NCBI RefSeq assembly: GCF_001897285.1 | Contig: NZ_MKSM01000111.1 | Coordinates: 278-64,277, forward strand | Reading direction: 5' to 3' | Length of the DNA: 64,000 bases | Origin: Nitrobacter sp. 62-23 | GTDB taxonomy: Bacteria > Pseudomonadota > Alphaproteobacteria > Rhizobiales > Xanthobacteraceae | Shown: piece after piece, positions 43,827-51,790 of the stretch | Layout: every line of letters starts with the position of its first letter | Position numbering within the stretch: position 1 is the stretch's first letter | The notes under the pieces: model-generated | Told to the model about the DNA's origin: nothing | Databases searched by the model: none | Seen by the model: only the letters and a program-made list of their open reading frames with translations | Made by a program: the position numbers and the translations under genes

Positions 43827-44160
43827 ATCAGAATTCAAGGGATGGAGCGGCGATCCATTCGCCGGGAAGTCTCTCGTTTCTCCGATCAGGTCGTTATGAA
43901 GGTTTGCGGTGCGCCCGCCGCTGCAAGCGGCGCCACTGAAGCGGAAAGCAAACCAGCCCCCTTTAACGGAAGACCCCGCGCCGGCCGGGACAGGCTGCAA
44001 CGGATCGTATTTTTTATGGTGTTTTTGGCCGGACAAGGTCTTATTCTTCGATCCTTGAGCCCAGGGGCCCTGCCTTAAGTAGCGGTCGTGATCCCGGATA
44101 GCCTCATTAGCCGGGAATACGAGAGGCTCACGAAGCTTTCCTTGCCGTGCGGGACGAACC
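43827..44160. other. Intergenic region upstream of fixL
   Basis: No FixK-type box is seen here. A 78-codon plus frame (43842-44078) is open but without family pattern or good ribosome site; I do not call it a gene. The fixLJ promoter should lie here. Confidence 0.45.
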
Positions 44161-45693
44161 GTGACGAGTGACGATCTGCCATCCTCAAGCCTGTTCCGTG
44201 ACGAGGAGTTGCAACGCGTAATTGACAAATCCGGGGTTGGCATCTGGGATCTCGATCTCTCGACGCGAAAACTGTTCTGGTCCAGCCCGACACGCAGGCT
44301 TTTCGGCGTCCCGGAAAACGCTCCGGTCAGTTACGATTTTTTCCTCTCCCTGCTCCAGCCGGAAGACCGCGACCGCACGGAATCGGCCATTCAGCGCTCG
44401 ATCAAGACGGGACGCAGATTCGATATTCAGTACCGGATCCGCGGGATACCGGAAGGGAGCCGTTGGGTTCGGGCGCGAGGCGGCCTCGTCATCGGCGAAA
44501 ACGGCGTAGCGCAGCGCCTGAGTGGCGTGATGCTCGATATCAACGATCAGAAGCTGATCGAAGAAGCCCTGCTTGCGCGCGAGGACCACTTGCGCTCGAT
44601 TCTCGATACGATTCCCGACGCGATGATCGTTATTGACGATCACGGCATCATGCAGCATTTCAGTACTGCGGCCGAACGCCTGTTCGGCTATTCAGAACAT
44701 GAAGCCATTGGCCAGAACGTCAGCATTTTGATGCCTGAACCGGATAGCAGCCGACACGATGGCTATTTGGCCCGTTACCAATCCACCGGCGAACGGCATA
44801 TCATCGGCATCGGACGGATTGTCACCGGGAAACGCCGGGATGGGGCCACTTTTCCAATGCACCTATCCGTCGGTGAGATGCATTCGGGTGGAAAGCGGCA
44901 TTTTACCGGATTTGTTCGTGATCTTACGGAGCATCAGCAAACCCAGGCAAAACTTCAGGAACTGCAATCCGAACTGGTTCACATGTCTCGCCTGAGCGCG
45001 ATGGGTGAAATGGCCTCGACCCTCGCTCACGAATTGAACCAGCCTCTCACCGCGATCAGCAACTACATGAAAGGTTCGCGCCGTCTTCTGGCGGCAAGCA
45101 CCGACCCCAACATCGCCAAGATCGAAACGGCGCTGGATCGCGCCGCCGATCAGGCCATCCGCGCCGGCCAGATTATTCGGCGGTTGCGCGATTTTGTTTC
45201 CCGGCGGGATTCAGAGAAGCGCATCGAAAGCCTGGCAAAGTTGATGGAGGAAGCCGGCGCTCTCGGTCTCGCCGGCGCCCGCGAACAAAACGTCACGCTG
45301 CGGCTTGAGCTGGATGCCGACTGCGACCGCATCCTGGTCGACCGCGTGCAGATCCAGCAGGTTCTGGTCAATCTCTTTCGAAACGCACTGGAGGCGATGA
45401 CCGCGTCGCCAAAACGGGAACTTACCGCCTCAAGCAAGAAAACTTCAGACAATATGGTCGAACTGTCCATATCGGATACAGGCCACGGCTTCAGCGAGAT
45501 CGCCGCTGCAAACCTGTTCGAGACCTTCTTCACGACCAAGGAAACCGGCATGGGCGTGGGGCTCTCGATCAGCCGGTCGATCGTGGAAGCCCACGGCGGC
45601 CGAATGTGGGCCGAAACGAACGATTCCGGCGGCGCCACCTTCCGACTGACGCTACCCATCGTGTCGACCTGGGATTTACCAGATGTCGCATAA
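44161..45693 (+). CDS. fixL: Oxygen-sensing histidine kinase FixL
   Basis: A 510-residue soluble kinase. N-terminal PAS (about 15-130), haem PAS (about 140-260) with proximal His199 in [10 protein letters not shown] and the distal-side Arg219 in [13 protein letters not shown], then a histidine kinase with H-box [15 protein letters not shown] (His290), N-box [14 protein letters not shown], and [18 protein letters not shown]. Oxygen bound to haem turns off autophosphorylation. It closely fits Bradyrhizobium-type FixL in length and residue numbering. The start codon is GTG at 44161. It overlaps fixJ by 11 bp. Confidence 0.96.
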   Translation: MTSDDLPSSSLFRDEELQRVIDKSGVGIWDLDLSTRKLFWSSPTRRLFGVPENAPVSYDFFLSLLQPEDRDRTESAIQRSIKTGRRFDIQYRIRGIPEGSRWVRARGGLVIGENGVAQRLSGVMLDINDQKLIEEALLAREDHLRSILDTIPDAMIVIDDHGIMQHFSTAAERLFGYSEHEAIGQNVSILMPEPDSSRHDGYLARYQSTGERHIIGIGRIVTGKRRDGATFPMHLSVGEMHSGGKRHFTGFVRDLTEHQQTQAKLQELQSELVHMSRLSAMGEMASTLAHELNQPLTAISNYMKGSRRLLAASTDPNIAKIETALDRAADQAIRAGQIIRRLRDFVSRRDSEKRIESLAKLMEEAGALGLAGAREQNVTLRLELDADCDRILVDRVQIQQVLVNLFRNALEAMTASPKRELTASSKKTSDNMVELSISDTGHGFSEIAAANLFETFFTTKETGMGVGLSISRSIVEAHGGRMWAETNDSGGATFRLTLPIVSTWDLPDVA

Positions 45694-46300
45694 GGGAAAT
45701 GTCTACGTCATCGACGACGATCCCGCGATGCGGGACTCGCTCGATTTCCTGCTTGGCTCCGCAGGCTTCAACGTCACGCTGTTCGACACGGCCGCCGACT
45801 TCCTCGACGCTCAAGCCGGTCTTCGTTTCGGCTGTGTCGTGTCCGACGTTCGCATGCCCGGTATCAATGGAATGGACCTGCTTCAACGTCTCAAAGCCAA
45901 CGCCTCGCCCCTGCCCGTCATCATCATGACCGGACACGGGGATATTCCTCTCGCTGTTGAAGCGATAAAATTGGGAGCACTCGATTTTGTCGAAAAGCCG
46001 TTTGAGGATGAACGGCTGATCGGAATAATCGAGGCCGCGCTCCAGCAAAGCCCCGATCATGCGAAAAGCGACGCCCTCTCGGCCGAGATCGCATCGAGGA
46101 TCGCAAGTCTCAGCCAGCGCGAACGCCAGGTCATGGAAGGACTCGTCGCAGGGCTTTCCAACAAGCTCATCGCCCGCGAACACAATATCAGTCCCAGGAC
46201 GATCGAGGTTTACCGGGCCAACGTCATGACCAAAATGCAGGCGCACAACCTGTCCGAACTGATACGGCTTGCGCTGCGCGCCGGCATCTTGAACGATTGA
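45683..46300 (+). CDS. fixJ: Response regulator FixJ
   Basis: A 205-residue NarL-family regulator. The receiver has [10 protein letters not shown], phospho-acceptor Asp55 in [14 protein letters not shown], Thr in IIMTGHGD and Lys in VEKPFED. The C-terminal LuxR helix-turn-helix is [22 protein letters not shown] with [18 protein letters not shown]. FixJ activated by FixL turns on fixK-type genes at low oxygen. Its start overlaps the end of fixL, and a FixK-type box overlaps its stop codon. Confidence 0.96.
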   Translation: MSHKGNVYVIDDDPAMRDSLDFLLGSAGFNVTLFDTAADFLDAQAGLRFGCVVSDVRMPGINGMDLLQRLKANASPLPVIIMTGHGDIPLAVEAIKLGALDFVEKPFEDERLIGIIEAALQQSPDHAKSDALSAEIASRIASLSQRERQVMEGLVAGLSNKLIAREHNISPRTIEVYRANVMTKMQAHNLSELIRLALRAGILND

Positions 46301-46310
46301 GCTAGATCAA
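46297..46310. promoter_or_regulatory. FixK/FNR-type box overlapping the fixJ stop codon
   Basis: TTGAGCTAGATCAA fits TTGA-N6-TCAA; it lies 60 bp upstream of the receiver gene at 46370, and its TGA is the fixJ stop codon (46298-46300). Confidence 0.72.
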
Positions 46311-46369
46311 ATCGCCGCGTTCCCACCATTGTATAGTGCGGAGACAGCTATTGGAATTCGCGACGCCAG

Positions 46370-46765
46370 ATGACAGACCCAGCCACGACAAAGCACAAAA
46401 TCTGCGTTCTCGATGACGATCCTGCCGTGCGTCAGTCGCTGCGATTTCTTCTCGAAACCCATGGATTCAAGGTTCGCACATTCAACGCCGCCGTGACGCT
46501 ATTGACTTCCATCGAGCGGGACGACGTCGATTGCCTGGTGATCGATTACAGATTGCCCCACATGGATGGACTGGATGTGGCGGCTCGCCTGCGTCAACAA
46601 CAAGTCGCAGCGCCGATTGTCCTTATGACCGGCTATCCCAACCAGCATATGGCGGAGAAGGCCGCGGCCGCCGGTATAGACTATATTTTGTTCAAGCCTG
46701 ATCTGGAAAACAGCCTCGTGATGCGCGTTCGGGAGGCCATTTCCCGCCAGCATCCGGCCCCTTAA
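46370..46765 (+). CDS. Receiver-only response regulator behind fixJ
   Basis: A 131-residue single receiver domain: acidic pocket ICVLDDDPAVRQSL, phospho-acceptor Asp59 in CLVIDYRLPHMDG, Thr in VLMTGYPNQ and Lys in ILFKPD. There is no output domain. In Bradyrhizobium a similar receiver protein lies between fixJ and fixK2, probably as a modulator of the pathway. Here the next gene is an unrelated MgtC-like gene in opposite orientation, so the fixK partner is missing from the site. Confidence 0.92.
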   Translation: MTDPATTKHKICVLDDDPAVRQSLRFLLETHGFKVRTFNAAVTLLTSIERDDVDCLVIDYRLPHMDGLDVAARLRQQQVAAPIVLMTGYPNQHMAEKAAAAGIDYILFKPDLENSLVMRVREAISRQHPAP

Positions 46766-46771
46766 GCTCCA

Positions 46772-46873
46772 TAGCGTTTTCAAGCGAAGTGGATACCGGT
46801 TCGCGTCAAGAAAACGCATCAGACCAAGACGCTAGAGTCTTTCATCGTTTCCATGAAACGGTGAAAGACTCTA
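46772..46873 (+). repeat. Composite intergenic repeat, copy 2
   Basis: Module 1 is AGCGTTTTCAAGCGAAGTGG followed by ATACCGGTTCGCGTCAAGAA and AACGC. Module 2 is a hairpin with arms TAGAGTCTTTCA (46833-46844) and TGAAAGACTCTA (46862-46873). The distal CTA is the stop codon TAG of the MgtC-like gene on the minus strand. Confidence 0.85.
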
Positions 46874-48121
46874 GGCAGCCACAACGAGACCTCCGGCAAG
46901 CGCGGCGGCGCTAATCCCCCCCACCAGAAGCCCGACCCTCCGGTTTCCCACCCAACCCGCCATAACGGTCTTGGAGACGGTGTTGACTGCGATCGCGATC
47001 ATGATCGCACGCGCTGCCGTATTGAAATCCACATCGGCTCCCGCCATGCGAGCGATCGAGATCGTCAGGGCGTCGACATCCGCAACTCCGGAAAGCGCGG
47101 CGACAACAAGGATGCCGACCCCGCCGAACATTTGACGCACCAGTTCTGCGGCCAGCATCACGGCTGCGAGCAACGCTACCAGCTTGACCGCAGTTCCAAC
47201 AGCAAGAGGATTGCTGATCCGAAGTTCAGGCGACTCCTGCTCGACATTTCTGAACCACAGGATGGCGGCCCCGATGCCAAGCACCGCGGCGGTGGTCAGC
47301 AGCGCGGGCAAAAGCGACGTCAGCAGGGCGCGGTTGAGCGCCACTGCGATGATGCCCGCGCGCAGCATCATGACGACACCCGCCACCAGAATACCTGCGC
47401 TCAACAACCCCGACGATGACGGATGCTCACGAGCAAGCCTTGCCAGCGCGAGCGTGGTGGCCGTGGACGAAGCCAGCCCTCCCGCGACAGCCGCCATGAA
47501 AACCCCGAGCCGGTTTCCGAATGCCTTCACCGCCACGTAGCCGGCGAATGAAATTACCGCGATCATGATGGCGAGAAGCCATATCTGATAGGGATTGATC
47601 GCTTTCCACGGATCGATCGGTCGATCAGGCAGCAACGGCAACAGCAGGAACGACATCGCGAGCAAAGTCAGGACGGCACGAATTTCCTGCAGGTTCAGCG
47701 AGTCGATCCATCGATGCAGCGGCTCGCGCAGCGCCAGCAGAACCGTCATGCCGACGGCGCAGGCGATGGCAAGTTGCAGATCTCCGACGACGGCCATCGT
47801 TCCGAGCAGGAAGGTGAGCATCCCCGCGACAACGGACGTCACGCTGGCACGGCCCTCGTTCCTGGCTTCCAGCCAGTGAAAGGCCGTGAATGCTGTAATA
47901 TATCCCAGGAAGACCCACCCGATGACCGAAGCGGTCGTTCGAAGCGCGATGAGGCCGGTGACCCCACCCAACAGCCCGGAAAGCGCGAACGTACGAAAGC
48001 CGGCGGCTCGCCGATTGTCCTCCGCATCGCGCGTTTGCCACCCGCGCTGAAGGCCGACAAGAAGCCCGATGGCCAGGGACACCGTAAGGCGGCTCAGCGA
48101 TTCACTGTCCATGCCGGTCAA
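46871..48121 (-). CDS. MgtC/SapB-family membrane protein with DUF4010
   Basis: A 416-residue membrane protein. The N-terminal MgtC domain has LAIGLLVGLQRGWQTRD and TFALSGLLGGVTGLIA; the DUF4010 part follows with repeated spans (VISFAGYVAVKAFGNRLGVF; ASSTATTLALARLARE) and GVADVDALTISIARMAG. MgtC-type proteins are linked to Mg2+ stress and membrane energetics, without established activity for this large form. A FixK-type box lies 42 bp upstream. Its stop codon is supplied by a composite repeat. Confidence 0.9.
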   Translation of the reverse strand: MTGMDSESLSRLTVSLAIGLLVGLQRGWQTRDAEDNRRAAGFRTFALSGLLGGVTGLIALRTTASVIGWVFLGYITAFTAFHWLEARNEGRASVTSVVAGMLTFLLGTMAVVGDLQLAIACAVGMTVLLALREPLHRWIDSLNLQEIRAVLTLLAMSFLLLPLLPDRPIDPWKAINPYQIWLLAIMIAVISFAGYVAVKAFGNRLGVFMAAVAGGLASSTATTLALARLAREHPSSSGLLSAGILVAGVVMMLRAGIIAVALNRALLTSLLPALLTTAAVLGIGAAILWFRNVEQESPELRISNPLAVGTAVKLVALLAAVMLAAELVRQMFGGVGILVVAALSGVADVDALTISIARMAGADVDFNTAARAIMIAIAVNTVSKTVMAGWVGNRRVGLLVGGISAAALAGGLVVAA

Positions 48122-48162
48122 CTTTCGAGGCCGCCTAAAAACCGCCGCGGGAGATGGCGTTT

Positions 48163-48176
48163 TTGAGCCAGATCAA
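48163..48176. promoter_or_regulatory. FixK/FNR-type box between the MgtC-like gene and a small membrane protein
   Basis: TTGAGCCAGATCAA fits TTGA-N6-TCAA; 42 bp upstream of the MgtC-like start and 58 bp upstream of the small gene at 48234. Confidence 0.72.
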
Positions 48177-48233
48177 AAACCTCTGCCATGAATTCCATAT
48201 CCTTGGTTTGTCGAAATCAAAAAGGGGATCGAC

Positions 48234-48353
48234 ATGCCAACCGATACAATCGTTGTCACTTTATTCGTTACCGCAGTTATAGCCGTATTTGCGCTGGCCA
48301 TAGCCTGGGGCGAGCGTCAGACCGAAGGCCACCGGCACGGAACCCCGAGGTAG
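48234..48353 (+). CDS. Very small single-span membrane protein
   Basis: A 39-residue protein (MPTDTIVVTLFVTAVIAVFA followed by LAIAWGERQTEG) with one transmembrane helix and a short polar C terminus. AAAGGGG precedes ATG. It shares a FixK-type box with the divergent MgtC-like gene. Its size and start suit the small subunits or assembly peptides of respiratory enzymes, but its partner is unknown. Confidence 0.68.
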   Translation: MPTDTIVVTLFVTAVIAVFALAIAWGERQTEGHRHGTPR

Positions 48354-48591
48354 CTCGCTGAATTGCATCAAACGCGATTGTGCTGCTGCGACCATCGGGA
48401 CCGTCGCATCAGGCCGGCATGAAGACGCAGGGCGACGGACAGCGCTTCGCTGTCCTCGCCGAGGGGCCGCCTGATCTTCAAGGGCGCGGCGCTGCTGGGA
48501 TCGAATCATCCCAACCGGTATCGAGATGGGATACCCAAGCTGAAAAATCAGTGATTTCAAACTCGATGATTTCAAACTCGGTCTTGGCAAA
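48354..48591. other. Region between the low-oxygen block and the tRNA-Arg islet
   Basis: No gene is recognised. A tandem duplication of TGATTTCAAACTCG occurs at 48552-48565 and 48567-48580. Before islet integration this DNA would have lain directly downstream of tRNA-Arg. Confidence 0.5.
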
Positions 48592-48607
48592 TGGCGTCCC
48601 GGAAGGG
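48592..48607. other. Distal att repeat of the tRNA-Arg islet
   Basis: An exact 16-bp copy of the tRNA-Arg 3' end (TGGCGTCCCGGAAGGG on the plus strand). Confidence 0.75.
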
Positions 48608-48708
48608 GCTGAGACGAGCGAATAATATCAACATGTTAGCTTGAGACTCGGAGGCGTTCCACGGGGTCATTATGCTTTCCAATCCGTGTGGCTCACCTCT
48701 TGGCTCTC
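48608..48708. other. Islet end without gene
   Basis: About 100 bp between the att repeat and the AbiJ-like stop codon; nothing recognised. Confidence 0.4.
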
Positions 48709-49668
48709 CTATGACAAATTCTTTTCGGCCTCCGCAAGGAAGAGCACCGTCGCCGCTGTCATGTGGAGCACATAAGATACTAATTCATTTGGTATGTCAG
48801 GTGACGGACCTGGACCTGCACCGTGACCCGCCTGTCTGTTGCGGGGCGTCGAAATTGCCGATTCCAGAACACTCCGTAGTCCGCCAAAATGAGTCTGCCA
48901 GTACGGCGGGATTAGACCGTTTGTGAGACATGACTCCACGAGGTCCCTGGCGCTAGCTCTCGGATCAAAGTGCCATCCCCGTTTGGTGCAGATCACCTTC
49001 ATTGTACTTTCAAAGCACTTGTAACAATCAACTAGTGCTTCCTGCATATTACCATGTCTGTAGTGTTCGTAGGCACTCAAAAACTCCTCGTGAGCGTTCG
49101 AGTATTCGGCACCACGCAACACGGTTAGCGCTGGCACCACCGCTTCCTGATGAATGAGTTGTGAGTCAACCCGAACAATCTCTCCATCCAAAAACTGATA
49201 ACCAACGCCGTGCTCTTTGAATCGGACGTTGATCTCAGAGAGAGCCTCATTCGCCACTTGCTCAGCATTCCGCCTGTTAAGATAGTAGGATCGGCTACAG
49301 CGATTTTTGATGCATCGGGCCGACAATTCAATCGCATCAAGCGCACGATCGGTATTCGAGTCATTCATGAACCATAGTGTGAGGTCTCGGTATGCATCCC
49401 CCTTGTCATGCATGTTGATGCCACGAGCACCGCTTAAGGTAAAAACGCTGTATTCTCGCCGCAAAACGCTAGCGATCGCAAAATATACTCCGTCCGATGT
49501 CTCACGTTCATTATGGTCGTAAAGAGTCTCAGGTACGCCTATCGCCTCATTCCAAATTTGTACGATTTGATTTCGTAAGCCTCCGGGAATTTCGTCGTAG
49601 GTGTAAACATCAGAGACAGTGCCGAGCGCGCGTTGCCTACGCTTTGAGAATATGTCGATTACAGCCAT
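48709..49668 (-). CDS. AbiJ-like abortive-infection protein with HEPN RNase motif
   Basis: A 319-residue protein of the STM4504/CBY_0614 group. The N-terminal part (MAVIDIFSKRRQRALGTVSD, VYTYDEIPGGLRNQIVQIWN) is AbiJ N-terminal-like. The C-terminal half resembles the Abi C-terminal HEPN domain (EEFLSAYEHYRHGNMQEALV, ECYKCFES-like DCYKCFESTMKVIC) with the RNase-type motif RNRQAGHG (Rx5H, about 276-282). HEPN proteins of this sort act as RNases in phage defence or toxin-antitoxin systems. The gene is A+T-richer than its neighbours, suggesting transfer. No antitoxin gene is seen beside it. Confidence 0.78.
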   Translation of the reverse strand: MAVIDIFSKRRQRALGTVSDVYTYDEIPGGLRNQIVQIWNEAIGVPETLYDHNERETSDGVYFAIASVLRREYSVFTLSGARGINMHDKGDAYRDLTLWFMNDSNTDRALDAIELSARCIKNRCSRSYYLNRRNAEQVANEALSEINVRFKEHGVGYQFLDGEIVRVDSQLIHQEAVVPALTVLRGAEYSNAHEEFLSAYEHYRHGNMQEALVDCYKCFESTMKVICTKRGWHFDPRASARDLVESCLTNGLIPPYWQTHFGGLRSVLESAISTPRNRQAGHGAGPGPSPDIPNELVSYVLHMTAATVLFLAEAEKNLS

Positions 49669-49858
49669 ACCGAGTTTTTCCTTTGATTCGAGGCTGAATC
49701 TACACCGGATGATCTAGGGGCTCCGGCATTTTCAAGGGTCACAAATTCGAAGGGTAGGACGTGACGGCTGCGAACGGAGTTTCCCCCGTGCCCCGTCCGC
49801 GAGGCCCCGCCTTGAGCGGGACCCTGCGAGGTGCTGTGTGGAAAAACCCTGCCGCTAG

Positions 49859-50110
49859 GCCGCTGTCTGTTCCTGCCGCTTGGCCACCTTGGCAATCGTC
49901 GCGCGGCTGCATCCGGTGGCTTTCTGGATGGCGCTCCATGTCTGGCCAAAGGCGAGCATGCAGGCGATGCCTTCATTGCGCTCCGTGTCCTCAGGCAGTC
50001 CCTTTGTAGCGTCCCTCGGCCTTCGCCTTGGCTTGCGCTTGCCGCCGCCGCCTATCGTCATAGTCCTTGCGGGCGACAGCCGTGAGCATGTCTGGGCGAA
50101 TGAGGCGGAG
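49859..50110 (-). pseudogene. Frameshifted C-terminal fragment of a serine recombinase
   Basis: Read on the minus strand, one frame gives ARKDYDDRRRRQAQAKAKAEGRYKG and the next frame continues LPEDTERNEGIACMLAFGQT and WSAIQKATGCSRATIAKVAK, together the end of resolvase/invertase-type recombinases. The frames join near 50000 at AAAGGGACTGCC, where one extra base breaks the gene. The catalytic N-terminal domain is gone. It is a relic of the system that shaped this islet or of a passing element. Confidence 0.75.
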
Positions 50111-50340
50111 GAGACGACGGTCAGCCCGACCCTTGGCGTCAAGCGCATCAAGCATGTTACCGATGGCCACCACACATGGACCGACGCGGAGATAGCGCAA
50201 TACCATTAAGTGCCACGCCATAGGCACCAAGGCCCGCCCCGTGTTTGACCTCTTGCGCTACCTCGCGTTCCGCCGTGAGGACGTACCGTGTGGGACAATT
50301 CGAGGAGAAAGACTAAAGAAAACAAGAGGCGAATTGGCGG

Positions 50341-50417
50341 TGGCGTCCCGGAAGGGAGTCGAACCCCTGACCCCAGGTTTAGGAAACCTGTGCTCTATCC
50401 AGCTGAGCTACCGGGAC
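50341..50417 (-). tRNA. tRNA-Arg(CCU)
   Basis: A 77-nt tRNA including CCA. The acceptor GTCCCGG pairs with CCGGGAC, the D arm is TAGCTCAGCTGGATAGAGCA, the anticodon loop TTCCTAA between CAGGT and ACCTG gives anticodon CCU, and the T loop is TTCGACT. The 3' end (50341-50356) is repeated at 48592-48607. Confidence 0.98.
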
Positions 50418-50743
50418 TGAGCGCCACATAACCTCGGTACTTATCCGGTACTCAGGCGCATCGGGCAAGCCCCCGGCGCATGATCTGAAAATGATCCGAA
50501 TCGCGTTTTGAGCTTCGAGGGCATCCGATCGGACATCGCTCGGCCGCGACATGACTCCGGCTTCGCGAAAACCCGCGCCCCTTACTTGGGCACCGCCATT
50601 CATCCCGCAGTCATTTTTGTTTCGATAGCAATAACGGCAATATGAAACGGCGGCGCCGGCACGCTCGCGGGATGTTTGCCTTGTGACCGTCATGTGGCGA
50701 CATTATCTTCGGCGACGGGGCTGGAGCGTAACAGGAGACGATC
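50418..50743. other. Intergenic region before the YidB-like gene
   Basis: The tRNA-Arg promoter (minus) and the promoter of the YidB-like gene (plus) should lie here. I see no convincing gene or strong hairpin. Confidence 0.45.
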
Positions 50744-51337
50744 ATGGGTTTGCTCGACGTCCTCAACGGAATGCAGAACGGCCCGCGCGGTCCAAGCGAG
50801 CCCAGCGCGCCTAGCGCGCCAAGCGAAAGCGGCGGCGGGATGTCGCCAATGACATTGGCGATTCTCGCCTTGCTGGGCTACAAGGCACTGAAGCATTTCA
50901 CCGGAAGCCATTCTGAAGCCAGCCCGTCCGCGCCGCCGGCTCCCGCGCCGAGAAGCACGGTCAATGCCGGCCTGCCCGGCAGCGGCGGCGGCGGCCTCGG
51001 TGACCTGCTTAAGGGCGGGCTTGGCGGCCTGCTGGCGGGTGGCGCCGCCGGAAGCATTCTGAGCGGCGGTCTTGGCGACCTGCTGAACCAGCTTCAGCAG
51101 AAAGGCCATGGCGAGACCGCGAGTTCCTGGGTCAGTCCGGGTCCCAACAAGCAGATCGCGCCACGCGACCTCGCCGACGCGCTGGGCGCCGACCAGATCA
51201 ACGGCCTGATGGCACAGACCGGCCTGTCGCGGGAGGAGTTGCTCACCGGACTGAGCCAGCACCTGCCCGAGGTCGTCCACCACCTGACGCCCGACGGGCG
51301 CCTGCCAACCGAGAACGAACTGTCACGAATGCTTTGA
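50744..51337 (+). CDS. YidB-family (DUF937) protein
   Basis: A 197-residue protein. N-terminal MGLLDVLNGMQNG and a Pro/Ser linker, a hydrophobic MTLAILALLGYKALKHF, a Gly-rich repeat part (GGGGLGDLLKGGLGGLLAGG, AAGSILSGGLGDLLNQL), and the C-terminal DUF937 core: WVSPGPNKQIAPRDLADALG, TGLSREELLTGLSQHLPEVV, HHLTPDGRLPT. Function not established; YidB-like proteins are common in stress-related envelopes. AGGAGA precedes ATG. Confidence 0.9.
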   Translation: MGLLDVLNGMQNGPRGPSEPSAPSAPSESGGGMSPMTLAILALLGYKALKHFTGSHSEASPSAPPAPAPRSTVNAGLPGSGGGGLGDLLKGGLGGLLAGGAAGSILSGGLGDLLNQLQQKGHGETASSWVSPGPNKQIAPRDLADALGADQINGLMAQTGLSREELLTGLSQHLPEVVHHLTPDGRLPTENELSRML

Positions 51338-51426
51338 TGGACTCGCTAGCCGTCGCGGAACCGGCCGCCTGGCCGGTCCCTGCGGAGGCTTCAAAGCCAC
51401 GGTTATTCTGAGGAAGGACTTTCATC

Positions 51427-51705
51427 ATGAGCGGCATTCTCTGGATTATTCTCGTCGGTTTCGTCGCGGGGATCATTGCACGGTTTCTGTCTCCCGGTCC
51501 GAACAAGCCGAGCGGATTCATCCTCACGACGGTGCTCGGGATTGCAGGCGCATTTCTCGCGACTTTCATTGGACAATCGATTGGTCACTACGGTCCCAAT
51601 CAGGGCGCCGGGTTCATCACATCGACCATCGGCGCGATCGTCGTGCTGTTCATCTGGAACCGGCTGGTCGCGGCCCGCGTCATCACCGATCCCGGATCAA
51701 GGTGA
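51427..51705 (+). CDS. GlsB/YeaQ/YmgE-family membrane protein
   Basis: A 92-residue protein with three spans: ILWIILVGFVAGIIARFL, GFILTTVLGIAGAFLATFIG and AGFITSTIGAIVVLFIWNRL, each with the Gly-rich pattern of the Transgly_assoc (GlsB) family. Such proteins are stress-induced in many bacteria. AGGAAGG precedes ATG at good spacing. It may be cotranscribed with the YidB-like gene. Confidence 0.92.
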   Translation: MSGILWIILVGFVAGIIARFLSPGPNKPSGFILTTVLGIAGAFLATFIGQSIGHYGPNQGAGFITSTIGAIVVLFIWNRLVAARVITDPGSR

Positions 51706-51790
51706 CGAAAGCATCCCTCGAGCAATGTTCGAGGGCAAAAAGCAATCCGCGTGTCATCGCCGCGCGCAATGCGGCCGCTAAAGGTTGACG

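Larger units (their letters stand above)
48592..50356. mobile_element. tRNA-Arg islet with HEPN defence-like gene and recombinase relic
   Basis: TGGCGTCCCGGAAGGG occurs at 48592-48607 and at 50341-50356, where it is the 3' end of tRNA-Arg. The 1.75 kb between carries an A+T-richer AbiJ-like gene and a frameshifted serine-recombinase fragment. This is the pattern of an island integrated in a tRNA and since reduced. No tyrosine integrase remains. Confidence 0.75.

Noticed and set aside
43842-44078. A 78-codon plus frame between DUF302 and fixL
   Set aside because: No good ribosome site, no recognisable pattern, and it begins at the edge of an intergenic palindrome.
48380-48625. An 81-codon plus frame crossing the distal att repeat
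   Set aside because: It runs through the tandem duplication and the att site, has no ribosome site and no family pattern.
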